A stretch of DNA of 64,000 nucleotides, from the NCBI GenBank assembly GCA_020161505.1, contig JAIUNY010000005.1:72003-136002 (forward strand), read 5' to 3'. This DNA is from Armatimonadota bacterium (GTDB lineage: Bacteria > Armatimonadota > Fimbriimonadia > Fimbriimonadales > Fimbriimonadaceae). The notes under the pieces are model-generated. The model had not been told where the DNA came from. It made no database searches and saw only the letters and a list, made by a program, of their open reading frames with translations. The position numbers and the translations under genes were made by a program. The first letter of the stretch is position 1; each line of letters opens with the position of its first letter. Shown here piece by piece: positions 24,215-30,474 of the stretch.

Positions 24215-25159
24215 TTAGGCGTTCTTCTTGGCCTTGCGACGCTTGAGAGCGGCGGCAAGGGCGAGGATGCTCATCGTAGCCGGCTCTGGAACGGCTTCGA
24301 AGTTGTAGGTGGCGTTCAGCGCAGGAAGCGCGCCAGCCGCGATGTTGATGCGGTAGTTGTCGACCGCGCCATCGAAGTACTGGTTGCTGTGGCTGCCCAC
24401 ACCCGCGTTGAACTGGCTCATGAACGTGCTAAGGCCGAGATCGGCTTGCCACTCGCTGAGTCGTCGGTAGCTGAACGCGCTGAAAGTCGTAGCGCCGATG
24501 GTCAGGGCTCGCGAGTTGGCGAGATAGCCGTCGATGGCAAAGATGTCGATCGTGTGCCAGGTGTCGTCAGCCAGAGTGCCAACGAGGCTCACGTTTTGCG
24601 CGGCATCCGGGATGAAGATCAGGTTGCCGAGGTAGCCGGAAGCGGAACCGAAGCCGCCTGCCGCAGTGAAAAGCTCCACGCGAGCGACCATTTGCAGGGA
24701 CGCCGGTAAGTTGTTGTTGTCGTAGGCTTCGTTTCGGTAGATGTCGTATCCCCATCCGGTGAGCGAGCCGAAAGTGGCGAAGGAACCGCCAAATCCCTTG
24801 TCGCCGGGGTTGGTGACGCTGTCGGTCGGGTTGGCCGTGAAAGCGATGCTCGCTTGGGTCGAACTGCCGATCGGCGTGGTGATTCGGGCCGAGCCATTGC
24901 CGCTTCGAGCATAGGTGGTGTCAATGCCCACCGTGCCGCTGTTGCGGACGTCGTCGTACTGCCATCGGGCGACGGCGGGTTGGCCCTGGAGGTTGACGAC
25001 CGGAGCCGTCGGAGAGTTCACCAGGTCTTGCGACTGCGTGTTGATGCCAGCGTGGGTGAAGGAATCGCCCCCAACATTGTTCGAGAAAACGGTCTGGGCG
25101 AAAGCCGGAACGACGACGATGGCGGCAAAAGCCACTGCGATGAGACGCTTGATATTCAT
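24215..25159 (-). CDS. PEP-CTERM sorted exported protein
   Basis: 314 residues from the ATG at 25159, with AGAGGAG at 5-11 bases. A signal peptide (1-22, ending VPAFA) precedes a large beta-rich domain without Cys, which I cannot assign to a named family. The C-terminus has VPEPATM, a hydrophobic segment and KRRKAKK, the PEP-CTERM sorting signal. It is probably a surface or matrix protein. Its leader has two competing hairpins near the ribosome-binding site, like the other PEP-CTERM gene at 14628. Divergent from trpA. Confidence 0.86.
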   Translation of the reverse strand: MNIKRLIAVAFAAIVVVPAFAQTVFSNNVGGDSFTHAGINTQSQDLVNSPTAPVVNLQGQPAVARWQYDDVRNSGTVGIDTTYARSGNGSARITTPIGSSTQASIAFTANPTDSVTNPGDKGFGGSFATFGSLTGWGYDIYRNEAYDNNNLPASLQMVARVELFTAAGGFGSASGYLGNLIFIPDAAQNVSLVGTLADDTWHTIDIFAIDGYLANSRALTIGATTFSAFSYRRLSEWQADLGLSTFMSQFNAGVGSHSNQYFDGAVDNYRINIAAGALPALNATYNFEAVPEPATMSILALAAALKRRKAKKNA

Positions 25160-25176
25160 ATTGCTCCTCTCGAAAA

Positions 25177-25194
25177 TTGAGACCAGTGTCTCAA
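25177..25194 (-). promoter_or_regulatory. Leader hairpin of the second PEP-CTERM gene
   Basis: TTGAGAC-CAGT-GTCTCAA is a perfect 7-bp stem (plus-strand reading) just upstream of CGAGAGGAG on the minus strand. The TCTC arm can instead pair with GAGA of the Shine-Dalgarno region. Confidence 0.5.
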
Positions 25195-25369
25195 AACGCC
25201 CCAATGGGAACGTCGAGCGAAGGCAGTATGCACGATTCATCCTGGCGATTGGGTAGGAGGGCGAATAAACGGCCCGCCGTGTCACGGAAACTCGTAGAAT
25301 TACTTGCCGGATCAATGAGAATCCTCGGCAGGCACGGGACGGGTCGAGGCTCCGGGTACCTTGGAACCA

Positions 25370-26158
25370 ATGACGATTGCCGAGAAGTTCGCCCAGCTGC
25401 GCTCCCGTGATGAGAAGGCTCTGATTGCCTTCATCACAGCAGGCGATCCTTCTCTGGAGGATCTTCCCGGGATCATTTCGATGCTGGTAGAAGCCGGAGT
25501 GGACATCCTGGAGATCGGCGTACCGTTCAGCGATCCGATCGCCGACGGCCCGACCATCCAGGCGAGCAGTCAGCGCGCGCTCGACCGAGGAGTTCGACCG
25601 GGTGCGATCTTGGAGACCCTCAAGGGGATGGAGGTTCCGATCCCGATTGTGCTGATGGGCTACTACAACACGGCGCATCGGCGCGGGCTCGCGGCCTATG
25701 CCCAAGAACTCCGCTTCGCCGGAGCGAGCGGAACCATCATGTGTGATCTCATTCCGGAGGAGGGCGACGACTGGATTGCTGCCTCCCATTCGGCTGGTCT
25801 CGACACCGTCTTTTTGGCTGCCCCGACCTCGACGCCGGACCGGGTCGCACAAGTATGCCGAGTCTCCACCGGGTTCCTCTATGCGGTCTCTCGCACAGGG
25901 GTGACGGGGGCCCAGTCTCAGACATCGAGCGACGCCAGGGGCCTGGTCACGAGTTTGAAAGCGATGACCGAGGTTCCGGTATGCGTTGGTTTCGGAATCA
26001 GCAGTCCGGATCAGGTGCGGGAGGTCTGCGAATACGCAGACGGGGCAGTGGTCGGGAGCTGGCTCGTGGATCTACTTGCCCGGGAGTGGAAATCGGGCGA
26101 GGGAGCGGCCGCCATTGGGGCGCAGGTTGCTGCTTTGAAGTCAGCGACCAGGAGCTAA
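25370..26158 (+). CDS. trpA: Tryptophan synthase alpha chain
   Basis: 262 residues from the ATG at 25370; a TTG three codons upstream is also possible. The TIM-barrel enzyme cleaves indole-3-glycerol phosphate to indole and glyceraldehyde 3-phosphate. Signatures: the AFITAGDPSLE opening, catalytic Glu in ILEIGVPFSDPIADGPTIQ (with Asp of FSDP), MGYYNT, MCDLIPEE, YAVSRTGVTGAQ and VCVGFGISSPDQV. No trpB is adjacent, so the pathway is dispersed. It is followed after 5 bases by an aminotransferase gene. The upstream region has a TAGAAT box and a leader of about 60 bases. Confidence 0.95.
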   Translation: MTIAEKFAQLRSRDEKALIAFITAGDPSLEDLPGIISMLVEAGVDILEIGVPFSDPIADGPTIQASSQRALDRGVRPGAILETLKGMEVPIPIVLMGYYNTAHRRGLAAYAQELRFAGASGTIMCDLIPEEGDDWIAASHSAGLDTVFLAAPTSTPDRVAQVCRVSTGFLYAVSRTGVTGAQSQTSSDARGLVTSLKAMTEVPVCVGFGISSPDQVREVCEYADGAVVGSWLVDLLAREWKSGEGAAAIGAQVAALKSATRS

Positions 26159-26163
26159 GATCC

Positions 26164-27186
26164 ATGATCCTCCTGACTCCTGGCCCCTGCATGACATCGG
26201 AGGCCGTGCGTCAGGCGGCGGCGTGCGAGGATCTGAACCACCGAGATCCGGCCTTTCTGGAATTGATCGGGGTGATTCGGGGGCATCTCCGCGATCTCAG
26301 CGGAGGCATGATCCCGACTCTCATCTCCGGTAGCGGATCAATGGCGATGGAAGCCATGGCGACCTCGTTGGTCGCCCGGGGTCCGGTCTTGATCCTCGCC
26401 GATGGCTACTACAGTGAGCGCATGGCGGATATCTTCGCCATCCACGGCATCCCCGCCAAGGTTCTCTCGTTCGACTGGATGTCGGGATGGGATTTGGATC
26501 AGGTGCGGTCAGCCCTTGATGAGGCTGAATATGAGTGGGTGGCGGCTTGTCATCACGAAACGACCACCGGGCGGCTCAATCCGGTGGGGGAGTTGGCGGA
26601 CTTGGTGCATCAGACGGGCGCGAAGCTCATGGTGGATGCGATGAGCAGTCTCGGGGCGGATGAGGTTCCGTTTGCCAAGCTCGACGCCGTGGTCGCGAGC
26701 GCGAATAAGTGTTTGCACGGGTTGCCTGGAGTTGGATTCGTCTTGACCCGCGACCCTGTGCCCGTCCTCCAGAAACCTCGAACCTACACTCTGGACTTGA
26801 GTCGCTACCAGGGAGAACTTCCTCCCATGACCGCACCGGTTCCCACTCTGCGAGCATTTCGCCAAGCGTTGCGAGAGTTCGTCGCTCGAGGCGGACAGGC
26901 GGGGCGGCATCGTGAGTATTCCGAGAAGAAGCAGATCATGCTCCATGGGCTGACGGCAAAGGGATATCCGCTGGCCCTGGAGGAATCCCAGCAGAGCGTC
27001 ACCCTGATCATGGCGGGGCTCCCGAAGCCTTATCCGGTCTGGTTCCGGGAGAACTATGAGAAGGGCTTCGTGATCTATGGCTGCAAAGGCGAGCTGGCCG
27101 ATCGGTTCTTCCAGGTGAGTCCAATGGGCGAATCGACGCCGGAGATGATTTCGGCTTGGGTCGACTCTCTCCCGCGTTTTGCCTGA
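26164..27186 (+). CDS. Class V aminotransferase, PhnW-like
   Basis: 340 residues, starting ATG 5 bases after trpA. Fold-type I PLP enzyme: LLTPGPCMTSEAV, substrate loop LNHRDPAF, SGSGSMAMEA, CHHETTTGRLNP, Asp of MVDAMSSLGA, and the PLP Lys in VASANKCLHGLPGVGFVL. The sequence order is closest to 2-aminoethylphosphonate-pyruvate transaminase (PhnW), with serine/alanine-glyoxylate transaminases as the alternative. No phosphonate genes are near, so substrate is undecided. Sharing an operon with trpA is unusual. A strong bidirectional terminator follows. Confidence 0.85.
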   Translation: MILLTPGPCMTSEAVRQAAACEDLNHRDPAFLELIGVIRGHLRDLSGGMIPTLISGSGSMAMEAMATSLVARGPVLILADGYYSERMADIFAIHGIPAKVLSFDWMSGWDLDQVRSALDEAEYEWVAACHHETTTGRLNPVGELADLVHQTGAKLMVDAMSSLGADEVPFAKLDAVVASANKCLHGLPGVGFVLTRDPVPVLQKPRTYTLDLSRYQGELPPMTAPVPTLRAFRQALREFVARGGQAGRHREYSEKKQIMLHGLTAKGYPLALEESQQSVTLIMAGLPKPYPVWFRENYEKGFVIYGCKGELADRFFQVSPMGESTPEMISAWVDSLPRFA

Positions 27187-27207
27187 GCGGCGATCCCTCG
27201 AAAAAGT

Positions 27208-27241
27208 AAGAACCCCGAGAGTCTCTGACCTCGGGGTTCTT
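27208..27241. terminator. Bidirectional terminator
   Basis: A perfect 12-bp stem AAGAACCCCGAG / CTCGGGGTTCTT with a 10-base loop, T-rich on the right and A-rich (CGAAAAAGT) on the left. It serves the aminotransferase gene (+) and rpsD (-). Confidence 0.9.
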
Positions 27242-27265
27242 TGTTGACTTGTGCTGCGCCAGGTT

Positions 27266-27874
27266 TTAGCGGGCGTAGAATTCGACGACTTGCAGCTCTT
27301 GGAAGAAGTCGGGGAAGTCTTCGCGCTCCGGCAGAGCGACGATCTTTCCGGCCATGTTCGGCACATCGGGGGTGATGTAAGCCGGAACCGGAGCACCTTC
27401 GTAGGCATTGCTTCGGGCGATGCCCTTGCTCGCGTCGTTATCGCGGACGCTGATCACGTCGCCGACCTTGCATTGATAGCTGGCGATGTTCACCGGCTTA
27501 CCGTTGACGAAAACGTGACCGTGGCTGACGAATTGTCGAGCTTGGAAGATTGTGCGGGCATAGCCGAGTCGATAGACTTGGGTTTGCAGTCGCATTTCCA
27601 GCAGTCGCAGGAAGTTCAGACCGGTGTTGCCGTGCATGTTGCTCGCCTTCTCGAAGGTGCGGCGGAACTGCTTTTCCAGCATGCCGTAGTATCGTCGGAT
27701 GACTTGCTTGGCCAGAAGCTGCTCGCCGTACTCGGACATTCGTCCGTCGCGTCGGTTGGGGCCGTGTTGTCCTGGCGGGTACGGTCGCTTGGTCGAGGGG
27801 CACTTTGCGTTGCCCCAAATGTTAAAGCCGACTTTGCGGCAGATATCTGTTTTTCGTCCTCGATAGGTCGCCAT
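27266..27874 (-). CDS. rpsD: 30S ribosomal protein S4
   Basis: 202 residues from the ATG at 27874; a longer in-frame reading upstream is rejected because S4 begins MATYRG or MARY. S4 features: the N-terminal helical region with YPPGQHG and [10 protein letters not shown], the S4 RNA-binding domain (about 92-155, [24 protein letters not shown]), and the conserved C-terminal EFYAR. It nucleates assembly of the small subunit. Only two Cys are present in the N-terminal zinc region, so this is the zinc-free type. The gene stands alone rather than with rpoA. The 270-base upstream region contains hairpins that could be an autoregulatory leader. Confidence 0.95.
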   Translation of the reverse strand: MATYRGRKTDICRKVGFNIWGNAKCPSTKRPYPPGQHGPNRRDGRMSEYGEQLLAKQVIRRYYGMLEKQFRRTFEKASNMHGNTGLNFLRLLEMRLQTQVYRLGYARTIFQARQFVSHGHVFVNGKPVNIASYQCKVGDVISVRDNDASKGIARSNAYEGAPVPAYITPDVPNMAGKIVALPEREDFPDFFQELQVVEFYAR

Positions 27875-27905
27875 GCTGTTTGAGCCTTTTCCTTTGGTTT
27901 CACGT

Positions 27906-27934
27906 CGTGCTCTGGCACGAAAGTGCCGGGCACG
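27906..27934 (+). other. Hairpin with GNRA loop in the rpsD/PilZ intergenic region
   Basis: A 12-bp stem closed by a GAAA tetraloop, with two G-U pairs and one bulge; the wobble pairs exist only on the plus strand. A second inverted repeat CCGCCCT/AGGGCGG lies at 27984-28017, and GTCATC-CAGT-GATGAC at 28120-28135. No gene is seen in 27875-28146. Confidence 0.4.
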
Positions 27935-28146
27935 CGTGGGCGCAACCAAGGAGTATGACAGAGAGGCCACTTTGAATGTGGGACCGCCCTTTGCTCGGCG
28001 ATTCGACGACAGGGCGGCCCCATTTCACCCTATATTCACCGGGAAGGAATCGAAATTGCGCGAGAATGCACAAAGAATCTGCATACCGGAAAAAAGTTAG
28101 GCCCGAAGATATTTCCCAAGTCATCCAGTGATGACGTGGGGAAAAG

Positions 28147-28743
28147 ATGTTATCAGCTATCGTCGGCCGGAAGATTACGGTGGTCAGGCTCCGAGACAAG
28201 AGCGCGTATGTAGGGGAAGTCATCACGGCAAAGAGTCCGGTATTCCAGATCGACTTTAGCGGCGGAACCGATCTTCATCCAGATGATGAGCTGGAATGTG
28301 GCGTCGGCGATGGTATGAATTACGTGAAGATCACGGCAACGGTCGTCACGGTCAACCATAACTCTGCCGATCTTTGGGTGACCGCCCAGTCTCTGGTTCC
28401 CGGAATGGAGAGAGCCCCGCGTGTGATCGCTCCAGGGGTCATTGCCGACGTTTCCAATGGCGAATCTTCCGCCACGGTCTCGGTCTGTGACGTCTCGGAA
28501 TCAGGTCTGCTGATCAGTAGCCACACCGCGTTTGCGGTCGGGTCGCAGGTTGAGGTCAAGATGGATTTCAACGGGGCCTCACTGAAACTGGTGGCAAAAG
28601 TGGTGCGCACCAATCAAGCGGTGAAGAAGGAAGCCTGCGAGCTGGGCTTGCAGATTCTGGATGCCGACCGGCTCAGCCGGGCCAGATGGAATCACCTGGT
28701 CGCCTCACTCCTGCGGCGGTACGGACTCAGTCGCGCCGCGTAA
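28147..28743 (+). CDS. PilZ-like domain protein
   Basis: 198 residues. An N-terminal beta domain (about 1-85; ITVVRLRDKSAYVGEV) resembles the YcgR-type barrel. The C-terminal half (about 95-190) has the PilZ DxSxxG motif (DVSESGLLI) and the following strands VGSQVEVKMDF and LVAKVVRTN. PilZ domains bind cyclic di-GMP through RxxxR plus DxSxxG. Here the RxxxR is not evident (the region reads MERAPRVIAPG), so ligand binding may be lost or altered. GGGGAAAAG directly precedes the ATG. A terminator follows. Function beyond c-di-GMP signalling cannot be stated. Confidence 0.75.
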   Translation: MLSAIVGRKITVVRLRDKSAYVGEVITAKSPVFQIDFSGGTDLHPDDELECGVGDGMNYVKITATVVTVNHNSADLWVTAQSLVPGMERAPRVIAPGVIADVSNGESSATVSVCDVSESGLLISSHTAFAVGSQVEVKMDFNGASLKLVAKVVRTNQAVKKEACELGLQILDADRLSRARWNHLVASLLRRYGLSRAA

Positions 28744-28788
28744 AGACGATTTTCTGGCCAGTCCTCTCCTTTGTTGCCCATTCCTTCG

Positions 28789-28821
28789 CCGGGTTGCTGC
28801 TGCAGCCCGGTGCCTTTTTTT
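28789..28821 (+). terminator. Terminator after the PilZ-like gene
   Basis: CCGGGTTGC-TGCT-GCAGCCCGG (9 bp, one G-U) followed by TGCC and seven T. Confidence 0.88.
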
Positions 28822-28832
28822 GCAAGAAGATG

Positions 28833-29105
28833 CTATTGGGCTAAACGCATAAAAATGAGAGCAATAATCATAAAGAACCCAACCCGGATCATCCGGATTG
28901 TGTTCATCATCTTCATTCTCTCGCTGGGCTTAGTGGCGAAGAAAGCCATAAACGCTCCGGGAAGATAGATGAAGCCTCCCACGAAAAGTGGCCACGGGAA
29001 GTCAGTTGGCCCGACGACTCCCGGGATCAGGCTGGCGACGGCAATCAGCAGTCCCAAGATGCAAAGCCCGAATCCGAGCTTGGGGATGGTTGTCGAAGGC
29101 ACCAC
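28833..29105 (-). CDS. Small three-helix membrane protein, unknown
   Basis: 90 residues starting at the first of two adjacent GTG codons; a much longer in-frame reading to 29303 would overlap rsmG antisense and is rejected. Hydrophobic segments are at about 9-30, 37-58 and 72-88, with a basic loop KPSERMKMMNTIRMIR between the last two. No family recognised. A CAGAAT box lies exactly 6 bases before the GTG, fitting the leaderless pattern of this genome. Divergent from rsmG with start codons 39 bases apart. Confidence 0.6.
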   Translation of the reverse strand: MVPSTTIPKLGFGLCILGLLIAVASLIPGVVGPTDFPWPLFVGGFIYLPGAFMAFFATKPSERMKMMNTIRMIRVGFFMIIALIFMRLAQ

Positions 29106-29144
29106 GCGTGCATTCTGGCAGAGGGGTAGAGTGAGGCGCAGACG

Positions 29145-29834
29145 ATGGACCTCTCGCCGCTCATGCCGATTCTCGAAGCCCAGGGGGCGAGTGCCTCCCC
29201 GGAGCAACTTGAGCAGTTGGCAGGGTATCTGCAGGCCCTTTACGAAACCAACTCCCACACCAATCTCACCCGGATTCCCTTGGAGGATGCGGTGATCAAG
29301 CACCTTGGCGACTCGCTGCTCCTCCTCAGGTTCCTACCTGAAAGCGGCAGCGTGATCGACTTAGGCACCGGGCCAGGGGTTCCCGCGTGGCCACTCGCTT
29401 GCCTGCGACCCGAGCTCACAGTCCACGCACTGGATGCGACGGCCAAGGTTCACCGGTTCTTGCAGACCGTCCCGCTCAAGAACCTGATTCTCCGAGAGCA
29501 GAGGGCGGAGGATGTCACCCGTCGAGAAGGATTTGATGTCGTGACCGGCCGGGCTCTCGCCCCATTCGCTATCCAAGCCGAACTCTCGGCCGCCTGGGTG
29601 AAAGTTGGCGGGCTCTTTGTCCCGTTCCGCACTCCGGCAGAGCGCGAGGAGATCGCCGCGACGAACATCGGGGTTCTTGGCCTCAAACTGGAGGACTTCG
29701 TTGAGGTGCCTCTCCTGGGCACAGATGTCGTCCGGCTTTTCCCAGTGTTCCGCAAGGTTCGGGAAACCCAAGAGACGTACCCTCGCACCTGGGCGAGGAT
29801 CAAGGCGAAGCCGCTTGGGATGAAGGGAAGTTAA
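29145..29834 (+). CDS. rsmG: 16S rRNA (guanine527-N7)-methyltransferase
   Basis: 229 residues. RsmG (GidB) methylates N7 of G527 in 16S rRNA using S-adenosylmethionine. Visible: NLTRIPLEDAVIKHLGDSL, the SAM-binding glycine motif VIDLGTGPGVPAWPLA, DVVTGRALAP, and the C-terminal YPRTWARIKAKPLG, which is diagnostic. A TAGAGT box lies 12 bases before the ATG. It stands alone here, not beside parA/parB or mnmG as in many genomes. Confidence 0.95.
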   Translation: MDLSPLMPILEAQGASASPEQLEQLAGYLQALYETNSHTNLTRIPLEDAVIKHLGDSLLLLRFLPESGSVIDLGTGPGVPAWPLACLRPELTVHALDATAKVHRFLQTVPLKNLILREQRAEDVTRREGFDVVTGRALAPFAIQAELSAAWVKVGGLFVPFRTPAEREEIAATNIGVLGLKLEDFVEVPLLGTDVVRLFPVFRKVRETQETYPRTWARIKAKPLGMKGS

Positions 29835-29841
29835 AGCCCGC

Positions 29842-30474
29842 TCAGGGTGACTGACGACCCTTGAGCACCATGTTCAAGAGCGTGCGCGCGTTCGTGTTTT
29901 GTGAATCCAAAGAGAGGGCATCGACGGCATTTTGCTCGGCTTTGGCCTTGTCTCCGGCGTACCAATAGGATCGCCCCAGCAGGGCCCGGAGTTCGGCAGC
30001 CTCTCCATCCAGAGCAACCGCCGCCTCCAAGGCCGCTATCGACTCGGGGAGCTGATTCAGCCGGTAATGATGCCGACCGATCTCGCCCAGGACATCGGCC
30101 CGAACCCGGCGATCCTCGTCGGTTCGAGGTTGAAGCGAGAGGGCGATGCCATCTTTGAACGCCCGGAACGATTCTTCCTGCTTCCCCGTGACCCGGAGCA
30201 CCTTTCCCTGGAGGGAGTAGATGTTCAGATCGGTCGGCCGGTACTGCCGCATCTGTGCGAGGAGGGGAAGGGCGGTGGCGACCTTTTTGACCTCATCGGC
30301 GGTCAGATTGCTCCCTTGTGCATCCCGGCTCAGCGGCGGGATGGTGAGGGCCGAAACCTGCTTGTTGATCTCGGCGAACTCCATTTCGCTCCGGATGATG
30401 CCCTGCTCCAGCCCGCTGCATCCCACCAGAAGCAGCGAGCCGATCAGAGTCAGGACGGGGGCGCTAGTTCGCAA
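29842..30474 (-). CDS. TPR-containing lipoprotein
   Basis: 210 residues from TTG, overlapping the leuS stop by 11 bases. The signal ends in a lipobox LLVGC with Cys19. A first helical region is followed by at least three tetratricopeptide units (about 85-200: YSLQGKVLRVTGKQEESFRAF, VLGEIGRHHYRLNQLPESIAAL, LRALLGRSYWYAGDKAKAEQ). TPR lipoproteins scaffold envelope complexes. The coupling with leuS is positional and says nothing about function. Start codon confidence is moderate. Confidence 0.75.
   Translation of the reverse strand: MRTSAPVLTLIGSLLLVGCSGLEQGIIRSEMEFAEINKQVSALTIPPLSRDAQGSNLTADEVKKVATALPLLAQMRQYRPTDLNIYSLQGKVLRVTGKQEESFRAFKDGIALSLQPRTDEDRRVRADVLGEIGRHHYRLNQLPESIAALEAAVALDGEAAELRALLGRSYWYAGDKAKAEQNAVDALSLDSQNTNARTLLNMVLKGRQSP

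Noticed and set aside
24215-25852. 545-codon minus-strand extension of the PEP-CTERM gene
   Set aside because: The extra 5' part is antisense to trpA and precedes a perfect signal peptide with a Shine-Dalgarno sequence at 25159.
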